Positions 7,868 through 14,981 of a stretch of DNA of 37,579 bases are shown one piece after another. Location: the NCBI GenBank assembly GCA_943788095.1, contig CALSOZ010000015.1, positions 1 to 37,579 of the forward strand, written 5' to 3'. The DNA is from an uncultured Flavobacteriaceae bacterium (GTDB lineage Bacteria > Bacteroidota > Bacteroidia > Flavobacteriales > Flavobacteriaceae). A program made the translations under genes and the position numbers. Positions within the stretch are counted from its first letter, which is position 1; every line of letters starts with the position of its first letter. The notes beneath the pieces were generated by a model, which worked only from the letters and a program-made list of their open reading frames with translations, was not told the origin of the DNA and searched no databases.

Positions 7868-7977
7868 ATAAAAACAGAAAAGAAAAACTAACAAACGAAG
7901 AAGTACAACAAATCAAAGCTTTTTTTGAGCTCATTGCCAATGCTCAATTAGAAGCTTTTCAAAATTCTAAGCAATGA
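7834..7977 (+). CDS. Small helical protein upstream of serine recombinase
   Basis: 47 residues from ATG at 7834 (MLSEYECKIILNKN). The frame is open further upstream to 7693, but that part overlaps the MerR-like gene and reads like out-of-frame sequence, so I start at the internal ATG. The C-terminal half (KLTNEEVQQIKAFFELIANA) is a clean amphipathic helix pair. Its stop overlaps the recombinase ATG as ATGA (7974-7977), indicating coupled expression. It may be a recombinase cofactor; function unknown. Confidence 0.5.
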   Translation: MLSEYECKIILNKNRKEKLTNEEVQQIKAFFELIANAQLEAFQNSKQ

Positions 7978-9561
7978 AAAGAGCTGTAATCATGTCAAGA
8001 GTAAGTAGTGACGAACAAGCCAAAGGGTTTAGCTTGGGTGTTCAATTTGAGCAGCTAACAAATTATTGCAAACGCAAGGATATTGAGGTTGTTGCGCATT
8101 ATAAAGAAGACCACTCCGCTAAAAACTTCAATCGTCCTGAATTTCAAAACTTTTTGAGATTCGCAAAGAAGAACAAAAAGACCATTGATTATTCTCTTAG
8201 TCACCACTTGGGACCGCTTTTCCAGGAATGTCACAGATTCATTTGTAATGATTCGTCAATTAAAAGAAATGGGAATAGAAGTTCAAGCCATTGAACAACC
8301 CATTGATTTTAGCATACCAGAGAGCAAAGCAATGCTAGCCATTAATTTAGTATTCCCAGAAATAGATAATGACCGAAGATCGATAAAGATACGAGGTGGA
8401 ATCAGAGGGTCTTTAAAAGCAGGTCGTTGGTGCAGAATGGCACCTGTAGGTTATGTAAATAGGAGGGATGCAAATAACAGACCCATTATTCAGCCCAGCC
8501 CAAAGGCTAAATTTATTCAATTTGCATATAAGGGAATCATAAAAGGGAAAACCCAAGCAGCGATTCGTGAGGAGTTAAGTAGTAAAGGATTCAAAGTCAG
8601 TAGAAATAATTTATCTCTTTTATTGAAAAACCCTGTGTATATGGGTAAGATTGTCGTTCCAAAAGAAGGAGAGGAGCAGGAGCAGTGGATTGAGGGTGTT
8701 CATCAAGGAATTATCTCTGAGAAACTATTTTACCAAGTTCAAGAAAAGTTGTCCGAACGCCAAAAGAAAAGAAATCGACCTATTTATAATACACTTCGCG
8801 AAGAGCTTCCATTAAGAGGAATCTTACATTGCTCCAAATGCCAGTCAAAAATGACAGGAAGTCCTTCAAAGAGCTGCACGGGTAAAAAGTATTTTTATTA
8901 TCACTGCAATCATTGTAAAAAAGAGCGATTCTCTGCTAAGAAAGTCAACACGGTTTTTGAATCTATTTTGGATGATTTTCAATTTACCAAACAATCAAAA
9001 GTTCTGTATAAAGAGATTTTAAAGTCTTTATCTGGAGTTAATCAAAAAGACAGAGCAAGGAAAAGAAAAAAGTTAGAGAAGGAGTTAGCTTCCGCAAACC
9101 AACGGATTGAAAATCTACAAGATTTATTGGTAGACGGAACTATTTCTCCAAAAGTCTATGGGCAAACATTAAATCGATATACCAAGCAACGAGATCAAAT
9201 CACGTCTAATTTGAATGGACTCAATACCTCAGATTCTGAATATAAGGGTCTTATTGAAAATGCATTTCAACATTTAGAAAATTTTAAGCAAACCTATACC
9301 AACAGTGCTATTGCGCATAAAAAGAAGCTGATAAGTTCGATTTTTCCAGAAAAAATAGAATTTGACGGAAAAAAATGTCGAACTACAAGAATCAATGATG
9401 TGTTGAGGTATATCTTGCAGATAGACAAGGAGTTAGATGAAAATAAAAAGGGACAAATCTCAAAAAAATTGAGTTTGTCCCGTCTAGTGGAGTCGCCGAG
9501 AATCGAACTCGGGTCCAAACAAGCTAATAAAAAGCCTTCTACACGTTTAGTTTTTAATTGA
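7974..9561 (+). pseudogene. Large serine recombinase/integrase, frameshifted near 8192
   Basis: Two overlapping frames make one protein. The first (from ATG 7974) carries MSRVSSDEQAKGFSL, with the catalytic Ser at residue 11. The second carries LLVTTWDRFSRN, the rest of the resolvase core (IDNDRRSIKIRGGIRGSLKAGR), a recombinase domain (about 8440-8760), a zinc ribbon (HCSKCQ...HCNHC, about 8829-8925) and a coiled coil (about 9040-9140). One extra T at 8192-8193 separates them; removing it joins IDY to LLVTTWDRFSRN and restores the family motif. Large serine recombinases integrate and excise mobile elements. The last ~25 codons run antisense through the ssrA terminator and tmRNA 3' end, so the native C-terminus may end nearer 9480 or depend on the integration target. 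It may be a real pseudogene or a sequencing indel, given similar indels at the right end of the window. Confidence 0.85.
9441..9481 (-). terminator. Rho-independent terminator of ssrA, inside recombinase coding sequence
   Basis: On the minus strand a 13-14 base stem (GGGACAAACTCAA paired with TTGAGATTTGTCCC, one bulge) with a short T-rich loop is followed by TTTTTATTT. It begins 7 bases past the tmRNA discriminator base, the right place to end ssrA transcription. On the plus strand the same bases encode the end of the recombinase. Confidence 0.8.
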
Positions 9562-9878
9562 TTGTCGGAAATAAACTGACTAAAAACGGCCCACTTATTT
9601 CTTAGCTTCTTTAGTTTCGAATCCCTACCAAAGCCTTAGAGATTCTAGGTTGACATTTACGATGTCTCAAAATTGAACGCCGTGAACCAAGGCTTTCAGG
9701 AGACATAAAGCTTGCACACCTTGTGTGCCGAGGCTCATCCTACTATAATTCGGATTAAGCAGCTAAAGCGTAGTTATTCTCGCCGTTTAAAAGTTGATAT
9801 GGACTTTAACGTGTATCAATATCATCACACGACGTGCTTACAGTTTAGTAGATCTCGCTGTCAATACCAGTCGACCCC
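9488..9878 (-). ncRNA. ssrA: Transfer-messenger RNA (tmRNA)
   Basis: On the minus strand the RNA begins GGGGTCGA at 9878 and ends CGACTCCA at 9488; GGGGTCG pairs with CGACTCC to form the acceptor stem. The 3' end includes the TΨC-like GAGTTCGATTCTCGGC. The tag frame at 9784-9755 reads GGC GAG AAT AAC TAC GCT TTA GCT GCT TAA, giving the peptide GENNYALAA, as in other Bacteroidota. Mature length is about 391 nt before CCA addition. CCA is not encoded (CTA follows), so it must be added by a tRNA nucleotidyltransferase. tmRNA rescues stalled ribosomes with SmpB and marks the nascent chain for proteolysis. Its 3' end is a common attachment site for mobile elements, and here the recombinase gene ends in it. 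Confidence 0.96.
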
Positions 9879-9892
9879 ATTACTATAATTGT

Positions 9893-9904
9893 CCTCCGAA
9901 GAGG
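9893..9904 (-). other. UUCG tetraloop hairpin in the ssrA 5' leader
   Basis: On the minus strand CCTC-TTCG-GAGG forms a 4-bp stem capped by the very stable UUCG tetraloop (a flanking C/A pair does not extend it). It lies between the predicted start of transcription (about 9903-9905) and the mature tmRNA 5' end at 9878, so it would be in, or at the very start of, the leader trimmed during maturation. Confidence 0.45.
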
Positions 9905-9909
9905 GGTGG

Positions 9910-9938
9910 CAAAGTTACAAAAAAACTTGTGCAACCAA
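9910..9938 (-). promoter_or_regulatory. ssrA promoter (-33 TTG, -7 TAACTTTG)
   Basis: Minus-strand TTG at 9938-9936, an 18-base spacer, then TAACTTTG at 9917-9910, matching the Bacteroidota TTG-N17-23-TAnnTTTG consensus. It lies about 30 bases upstream of the mature tmRNA 5' end. Confidence 0.75.
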
Positions 9939-9957
9939 TCAATTCCTTTTACTTTCG
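9927..9957 (+). promoter_or_regulatory. Probable promoter of the dehydrogenase-like gene
   Basis: TTG at 9927-9929, a 20-base spacer, then TACTTTCG at 9950-9957 (one mismatch to TAnnTTTG), about 29 bases upstream of the ATG at 9987. It overlaps the divergent ssrA promoter. Confidence 0.55.
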
Positions 9958-9986
9958 TAAAAAATAGTTAATATTATTATCTGCCT

Positions 9987-11192
9987 ATGAAGTTTGCTGT
10001 CATTCAAGAACGAAAATCTCCACCAGATAGACGTGTAGTTTTAGACCCAATATCGTGCCAAAAGTTTCTTTCTGATTTCCCATCGGCAAAATTACTTATT
10101 GAAGCATCCCCCATTCGTGCATTTACAGATGCCGAATATACCAACGCAGGTTTAGAAGTTGTGACGGATGTGAGTGCAGCGGATGTCTTGATAGGGGTTA
10201 AAGAAGTTCCAATTGAGGCTCTTATTCCTAACAAAAGCTATTTCTTTTTTAGTCATACCATCAAAAAACAACCCTACAATCGAAAATTACTTCAATCGAT
10301 TTTAGATAAAAACATCACCCTATATGATCATGAAACTTTGGTCAATGAACACAACCACAGACTGATTGGATTTGGCTATTATGCTGGCGTTGTAGGGGCT
10401 TATAATGGCATGCGAACTTTAGGGTTGAAGCTAGATATATTTGATTTACCTAAAGCATCCACTCTTAATGGACGTGCTGTTTTGAACGCCAAACTCGATC
10501 AAATTAAACTTCCCAATCTGAAAATTATTTTAACGGGAACTGGACGTGTTGGGCAGGGAGCTAAAGAAATTTTAGACCATCTAAATATTAAAGAGGTATC
10601 GGTAGATCAATTTTTAAATGAAAATTTTACTGAAGCCGTGTATGTACAGTTAGATGTCTTTGATTATTGCGAACGTCTAGATGGAACACAATTAGGAAAA
10701 ACAGATTTCTTTCAGCATCCAGAAGCCTATCGCTCTACTTTTGATCGTTTTACGGCGGTCGCCGATCTGTTTATTGCGGGTCATTTTTATGGTAAAGGGG
10801 CGCCACCATTTTTCACCCGCGAGCAAGCCAAAGCCGATACTTTTAAGCTAAAAGTTGTGGCAGACATCAGTTGTGATATCGACGGGCCAGTGGCCTGTAC
10901 CATTCGACCCTCAACCATCGAAAGTCCTATATATGGCTATGATCCTGAATCCGAAATGGAAGTGGACTTTAAAAACACGAATGCGATTGCGGTCATGGCA
11001 GTGGATAATTTACCTTGTGAATTACCAAAAGATGCGAGTGAAGGTTTTGGAAAAATATTTGTGGATAAGATAATGCCTTCTTTTTTTAATGCGGATGCCT
11101 TTGGTATTTTGGAACGTTCTAGAATGACCGAAAATGGCCAACTCACTGCCGCATTTTCTTACCTTCAAGCGTATGTCGATGGAACCGAATAG
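9987..11192 (+). CDS. NAD(P)-dependent oxidoreductase, saccharopine/alanine dehydrogenase-like
   Basis: 401 residues. The N-terminal half follows the AlaDh/PNT and saccharopine dehydrogenase layout: an ERKSPPDRRVVLDP opening, ADVLIGVKEVP and FFFSHTIKKQPYNRKLL (the His/Lys substrate region of LYS1-type enzymes), then DHETLVNEHNHRLIGFGYYAG. A Rossmann nucleotide-binding motif ILTGTGRVGQGAKEIL lies near residue 190. The C-terminal part contains DISCDIDGPVACTIRPSTIESP, typical of bacterial and fungal LYS1-like proteins. The likely reaction is NAD(P)-linked oxidative deamination of an amino acid or saccharopine-like adduct. The true substrate cannot be read from sequence: lysA and dapD in this window show that lysine is made by the diaminopimelate route, so a LYS1 biosynthetic role is unlikely. 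It is transcribed divergently from ssrA. Confidence 0.8.
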   Translation: MKFAVIQERKSPPDRRVVLDPISCQKFLSDFPSAKLLIEASPIRAFTDAEYTNAGLEVVTDVSAADVLIGVKEVPIEALIPNKSYFFFSHTIKKQPYNRKLLQSILDKNITLYDHETLVNEHNHRLIGFGYYAGVVGAYNGMRTLGLKLDIFDLPKASTLNGRAVLNAKLDQIKLPNLKIILTGTGRVGQGAKEILDHLNIKEVSVDQFLNENFTEAVYVQLDVFDYCERLDGTQLGKTDFFQHPEAYRSTFDRFTAVADLFIAGHFYGKGAPPFFTREQAKADTFKLKVVADISCDIDGPVACTIRPSTIESPIYGYDPESEMEVDFKNTNAIAVMAVDNLPCELPKDASEGFGKIFVDKIMPSFFNADAFGILERSRMTENGQLTAAFSYLQAYVDGTE

Positions 11193-11195
11193 GAT

Positions 11196-11223
11196 CAAAA
11201 AAGCCCGTCCGAATGGACAGGCT
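11196..11223 (-). terminator. Terminator downstream of the cold-shock gene
   Basis: On the minus strand AGCCTGTCC-ATTC-GGACGGGCT (one mismatch in 9 bp) is followed by a run of six T. It lies 26 bases past the stop of the cold-shock gene and may also block readthrough from the convergent dehydrogenase gene. Confidence 0.75.
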
Positions 11224-11248
11224 CTGTAAAAAATAATGTATGTAACTA

Positions 11249-11440
11249 TTAGATAATTCTAACGTTTACTGCATTCATACCTTTTCTACCTTCTTTTAAT
11301 TCAAACTCAACTGCGTCACCTTCATTAATCTCATCGATTATTCCAGTTACGTGTACAAAGTACTCTGTGTTTGAATCGTCTTCTGTAACGAATCCAAATC
11401 CTTTGGATGCGTTGAAAAATTTAACTGTACCGTTTTTCAC
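11249..11440 (-). CDS. Cold-shock domain (CspA-like) protein
   Basis: 63 residues, a single cold-shock OB fold. RNP1-like KGFGFV is at 13-18 and RNP2-like YFVHV at 27-31, with the opening NGTVKFFNASKG and a GDAVEFELKEGRKGMNAVNV strand pair. The start appears to be GTG at 11440; no in-frame ATG precedes RNP1. CspA-family proteins bind single-stranded RNA/DNA and melt RNA structure. The -7 element at 11461-11468 gives a leader of only about 15-20 bases, unlike the long thermosensing leader of E. coli cspA, so cold induction by that mechanism is not indicated. Confidence 0.93.
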   Translation of the reverse strand: MKNGTVKFFNASKGFGFVTEDDSNTEYFVHVTGIIDEINEGDAVEFELKEGRKGMNAVNVRII

Positions 11441-11460
11441 TTGTATAAAATTTTAGACTA

Positions 11461-11468
11461 CAAATGTA
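11461..11468 (-). promoter_or_regulatory. -7 element (TACATTTG) for the cold-shock gene
   Basis: TACATTTG on the minus strand matches TAnnTTTG and lies 20 bases upstream of the GTG start. No clear -33 TTG is visible. Confidence 0.5.
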
Positions 11469-11550
11469 CTATTATATTTAACGTGTGCACACTTTTTAAT
11501 ATTTTATTAAGAATTATTTTTTATAAAAAATAGTTTTAATCCTCTCACAT

Positions 11551-12756
11551 CTAGAAGTCTACAAGAACTTGATTGGTTGTTAAGTCTTCAAAAACTTCTC
11601 GTTTTCTTATCAAGTGTGCTTTTTCATTATACCATAAAACTTCCGCTGGTCGATAGCGTGAGTTGTAATTACTGGCCATCATGAAACAATATGCGCCAGC
11701 ATTTTTAAAGGCCAATACATCTTCTTCTCTAATCTCATTGATACGTCTATTATTTGCAAAGGTATCCGTTTCACAAATATAACCTACAACCGAGTAAAAC
11801 CGTTCTCTTCCCTTTGGGTTTGAAATATTCACAATGTCGTGTTGTGATCCATAAAGCATCGGACGAATCAAATGATTAAATCCAGAATCAATTTGTGCAA
11901 AAACGGTTGAAGTTGTTTGTTTGATGGCATTCACTTTCGATAAAAAGTAGCCAGATTCACTCACAATAAATTTCCCAGGTTCAAATGCTAAAGTCACATC
12001 TTTGCCATAGTTTTTACAAAAGGTTTGAAAACGCTCTGTCAGTTTTTCACCCAATTCTTCTATATTGGTTTCGATGTCGTTGTCTGTATAAGGCACTTTA
12101 AACCCAGATCCAAAATCAATAAATTCTAGAGTCTCAAATTGACGGGCTACGTCAAATAAAATTTCACTCGCTCGTAAAAACACATCAATATCTAAAATAT
12201 CACTACCCGTGTGCATGTGAATACCATTGATGGTCATCTTTGTATTTTCAACAATCCGCAGTAATAAGGGGGTTTGATGTATGGAAATTCCAAATTTTGA
12301 GTCGATATGTCCGACCGAAATATTGGTATTTCCGCCCGCCATAATGTGTGGATTGATTCGAATACATACTGGAACTTTTGGATGTTTGGTTCCAAATTGC
12401 TCCAATATAGATAGGTTGTCGATATTAATTTGAACCCCTAATTCAGCTACTTTTTCAATTTCTTTTAAAGAGACACCGTTGGGCGTATAGATAATATTTT
12501 CTGGTTTAAATCCGGCATGAAGTCCCAATTGTACTTCCTGAATCGATACCGTATCTAGTCCTGCGCCAAGATGATTGATGAATTTAAGTACCGAAATATT
12601 TGTCAATGCCTTGGCCGCATAATTGACTTTTAAATGTTTGACCTTACTAAAAGCGGCAGTTAAGCGCTTATATTGCGCTTCCATTTTGTGTGCGTCATAC
12701 ACATAAACAGGACTTCCGTGTTCTTTTGCAATTTGTAATAAGGTACTTGATTTCAT
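11551..12756 (-). CDS. lysA: Diaminopimelate decarboxylase
   Basis: 401 residues. Fold-type III PLP decarboxylase: SPVYVYDAHKMEAQYKRL at the N-terminus, the PLP-lysine region NYAAKALTN (about 45-53), the HMHTGSDI glycine/histidine motif (about 176-183), the phosphate-binding FGSGF (about 212-216), EPGKFIVSESG and a C-terminal ICETDTFANNR with the active-site Cys. It converts meso-diaminopimelate to L-lysine and CO2 as the last step of lysine synthesis in the cytoplasm. Length is typical. It is transcribed divergently from the ACT-domain protein gene, consistent with linked control of aspartate-family synthesis. A -7-like TATGTTTG lies at 12785-12792. Confidence 0.95.
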   Translation of the reverse strand: MKSSTLLQIAKEHGSPVYVYDAHKMEAQYKRLTAAFSKVKHLKVNYAAKALTNISVLKFINHLGAGLDTVSIQEVQLGLHAGFKPENIIYTPNGVSLKEIEKVAELGVQINIDNLSILEQFGTKHPKVPVCIRINPHIMAGGNTNISVGHIDSKFGISIHQTPLLLRIVENTKMTINGIHMHTGSDILDIDVFLRASEILFDVARQFETLEFIDFGSGFKVPYTDNDIETNIEELGEKLTERFQTFCKNYGKDVTLAFEPGKFIVSESGYFLSKVNAIKQTTSTVFAQIDSGFNHLIRPMLYGSQHDIVNISNPKGRERFYSVVGYICETDTFANNRRINEIREEDVLAFKNAGAYCFMMASNYNSRYRPAEVLWYNEKAHLIRKREVFEDLTTNQVLVDF

Positions 12757-12784
12757 AAGTTTGTTTTCAAAAGGTTTAACGAGG

Positions 12785-12792
12785 CAAACATA
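12785..12792 (-). promoter_or_regulatory. -7 element (TATGTTTG) for lysA
   Basis: Minus-strand TATGTTTG matches TAnnTTTG, 28 bases upstream of the lysA ATG. The -33 region is weak. Confidence 0.45.
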
Positions 12793-12834
12793 TATTTAAT
12801 GCGTTTATAAACCATAAAAATGTGAAAAAAATGC

Positions 12835-12842
12835 TATTTTTG
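12835..12842 (+). promoter_or_regulatory. -7 element (TATTTTTG) for the ACT-domain gene
   Basis: TATTTTTG matches TAnnTTTG, 25 bases upstream of the TTG start at 12868. With the lysA element it makes a divergent promoter pair in a 111-base gap. Confidence 0.45.
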
Positions 12843-12867
12843 CACGAAATGTTAAATAATAAACAAT

Positions 12868-13524
12868 TTGAAAACAATTGCTTCCTGTGTACAAGAAATA
12901 TTGGTGTCAAGGCCATTTTTAGAAGAAGCCTTAGCTCGAGAAATTATAAACTTCTCGGCTTTAGCAAAAGATTTAAATGCAACCATTTCTGAAATGTTGA
13001 GAAAACCGGTAAAAGATGGTGCCATTACCATGGCATTACGACGCTATAATCAGCCTCATACTGTTAAAAATTCTGTTCAGCTAAAAACAATATTTAAAAA
13101 TTTAGGAGATATCACAGTGCGGTCCAACTTAAGTGATTTTACATTTCAAAATTCCAAAACCTTGATTAAAAGTCATTCAAAAGTGTTAGAGAAAATTAAC
13201 ACGAATCAGCAAATATTTTATGCATTTACTCGCGGAATTTTCGAAAGTAATATTATTATTTCTAGTTCAAAAAAAGACCGTCTTTTTGAGGTCTTTAAAG
13301 AGGAGACACTTATCGGATCGCAAGATAATTTATCAGCCATCAGTATCAATTTACCAAAAGGGAATTCTAAAATAGCTGGATTGTATTATCAAATATTTAA
13401 GCGCTTGGCCTGGGATAATGTCACCTTATACGAAGTCATTTCTACCACAAATGAGTTTACCATCCTCGTCGAAGACCATTTAGTTGACAAAGCATTCTCA
13501 GTCATAAAAGGGTTGAAATATTAG
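12868..13524 (+). CDS. ACT-domain protein related to aspartate kinase regulatory region
   Basis: 218 residues with a TTG start at 12868 (KTIASCVQEILVSRPFLEEAL). The only nearby upstream ATG (12849) is in another frame that closes soon after, so TTG is the best start. The N-terminal part is a helical segment found in flavobacterial proteins of this kind (FSALAKDLNATISEML, GAITMALRRY). The C-terminal 80 residues look like an ACT domain: NLSAISINLPKGNSKIAGLYY, LAWDNVTLYEVISTTNEFTILVED, KAFSVIKGL, as in the C-terminal half of aspartokinases. There is no kinase catalytic domain. Divergence from lysA suggests a regulatory role in aspartate-family amino acid synthesis, perhaps as an amino acid sensor. 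The role is inference. Confidence 0.65.
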   Translation: MKTIASCVQEILVSRPFLEEALAREIINFSALAKDLNATISEMLRKPVKDGAITMALRRYNQPHTVKNSVQLKTIFKNLGDITVRSNLSDFTFQNSKTLIKSHSKVLEKINTNQQIFYAFTRGIFESNIIISSSKKDRLFEVFKEETLIGSQDNLSAISINLPKGNSKIAGLYYQIFKRLAWDNVTLYEVISTTNEFTILVEDHLVDKAFSVIKGLKY

Positions 13525-13569
13525 AAGGATATAAAAAATGAATTATCTCAAAATCAATCCTAAAAATTA

Positions 13570-13600
13570 TTGGTAAAACGCATTAGGTTAATTACTTTTG
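13570..13600 (+). promoter_or_regulatory. sucC promoter (-33 TTG, -7 TACTTTTG)
   Basis: TTG at 13570-13572, a 20-base spacer, then TACTTTTG at 13593-13600. The start of transcription would be about 13606, giving a leader of about 55 bases with a small hairpin TTCCT-ATG-AGGAA at 13624-13636. Confidence 0.65.
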
Positions 13601-13659
13601 GGCTCTAAAGTTTTAAATATTTCTTCCTATGAGGAAATAAAAAATAATTCTAGTTAAAG

Positions 13660-14850
13660 ATGAACTTACACGAATACCAAGGAAAAGAAATATTAAGTAC
13701 TTTTGGCGTTAAAATCCAAAAAGGAATCGTTGTAAATACGCCTCAAGAAGCGGTTGCAGCAGCAAAAAAACTGACCGAAGAAACCGGCACAGGTTGGCAC
13801 GTCCTCAAAGCTCAAGTACATGCAGGTGGCCGTGGTAAAGGGGGCGGAGTGAAGCTCGCTAAAAATTTGGGTGAAGTAGAATCAATTGCAGATCAGATCA
13901 TAGGGATGCAACTCATCACACCTCAAACGTCTGCCGAAGGTAAAAAAGTACATCAAGTCTTGGTAGCTGAAGATGTTTATTACCCTGGTGAAACCGAAAC
14001 AAGTGAATTCTATGTTTCAGTGCTTTTAAACAGAACTACAGGAAGAAATATGATTATGTATTCTACAGAAGGTGGAATGGATATTGAAACCGTAGCTGAA
14101 GAAACACCACATTTAATTTTTACGGAAGAAATTGACCCTGCTACAGGATTGTTACCATTCCAAGCGCGACGAGTGGCTTTTAATTTAGGACTTTCTGGAG
14201 CAGCATTTAAAGACATGACCAAATTTGTAACGGCTCTTTATACAGCTTATGACAAATCGGATGCGTCTTTATTTGAAATCAACCCAGTCTTAAAAACAAG
14301 TGATAATAAAATATTAGCGGTCGATGCAAAAGTAACCCTTGACGACAATGCTTTGTTCAGACATAAAGACTATTTAGAATTAAGAGACATCCGTGAAGAA
14401 AATCCAATTGAAGTTGAAGCAGGTGCTTTAGGTCTAAATTATGTAGATTTAGAGGGCAATGTTGGTTGTATGGTCAACGGCGCTGGTTTGGCAATGGCAA
14501 CCATGGATTTGATCAAACAAGCAGGGGGTGAGCCGGCTAACTTTTTAGATGTTGGTGGTACGGCCGATGCTGCACGTGTAGAAGCAGCTTTTCATATCAT
14601 CTTAAAAGACCCAGAAGTGAAAGCAATTTTAATCAATATTTTTGGTGGAATTGTACGTTGTGATCGAGTCGCTCAAGGGGTGATAGACGCTTATAAAAAC
14701 ATGGGAACGATCAACGTGCCAATCATTGTGCGTTTACAAGGAACCAATGCCGATATCGCTAAAAAATTAATTGACAATTCTGGATTAGACGTTCAAAGTG
14801 CCGTTGAATTTCAAGAAGCTGCTGATAAAGTACAAGCTGTTTTAGCATAA
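13660..14850 (+). CDS. sucC: Succinyl-CoA synthetase (ADP-forming) beta subunit
   Basis: 396 residues. It has an ATP-grasp N-terminus: MNLHEYQGKEILSTFGV opening, KAQVHAGGRGKGGGVKLA (about 48-65), FEINPVLKTSDNKILAVDAKVTLDDNALFRH (about 205-235). The C-terminal CoA-ligase-type domain has NGAGLAMATMDLI, FLDVGGTADAARVEAAF, ILINIFGGIVRCDRVAQGV and VRLQGTNADIAKKLI. With SucD it interconverts succinyl-CoA + ADP + Pi and succinate + CoA + ATP in the TCA cycle. Length is typical. No sucD lies next to it; the gene appears monocistronic, with its own promoter and a strong terminator. Confidence 0.97.
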   Translation: MNLHEYQGKEILSTFGVKIQKGIVVNTPQEAVAAAKKLTEETGTGWHVLKAQVHAGGRGKGGGVKLAKNLGEVESIADQIIGMQLITPQTSAEGKKVHQVLVAEDVYYPGETETSEFYVSVLLNRTTGRNMIMYSTEGGMDIETVAEETPHLIFTEEIDPATGLLPFQARRVAFNLGLSGAAFKDMTKFVTALYTAYDKSDASLFEINPVLKTSDNKILAVDAKVTLDDNALFRHKDYLELRDIREENPIEVEAGALGLNYVDLEGNVGCMVNGAGLAMATMDLIKQAGGEPANFLDVGGTADAARVEAAFHIILKDPEVKAILINIFGGIVRCDRVAQGVIDAYKNMGTINVPIIVRLQGTNADIAKKLIDNSGLDVQSAVEFQEAADKVQAVLA

Positions 14851-14893
14851 ATAGACATTTCAGTCCCTTCATAGGGTTTTATTTATATCCTTA

Positions 14894-14923
14894 AAATCCA
14901 GAGCATTCGCTCTGGATTTTTTT
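14894..14923 (+). terminator. Terminator of sucC
   Basis: AAATCCAGAGC-ATTC-GCTCTGGATTT is a perfect 11-bp stem followed by TTTT, 44 bases past the sucC stop. Confidence 0.9.
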
Positions 14924-14981
14924 GAATTATAACAGTATAGATGTTTTAAATTTCCATACAACTTGTCAGAATTACAACTGT

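Noticed and set aside
9294-9518. 74-codon minus-strand ORF ending in the recombinase
   Set aside because: It is read from the tmRNA 3' end and the reverse of recombinase codons; the start (MDPSSILGDSTR) is tmRNA sequence.
9987-11192. Lysine biosynthesis through saccharopine (LYS1)
   Set aside because: lysA and dapD in the same window show the diaminopimelate route, so the resemblance gives only a broad oxidoreductase call.
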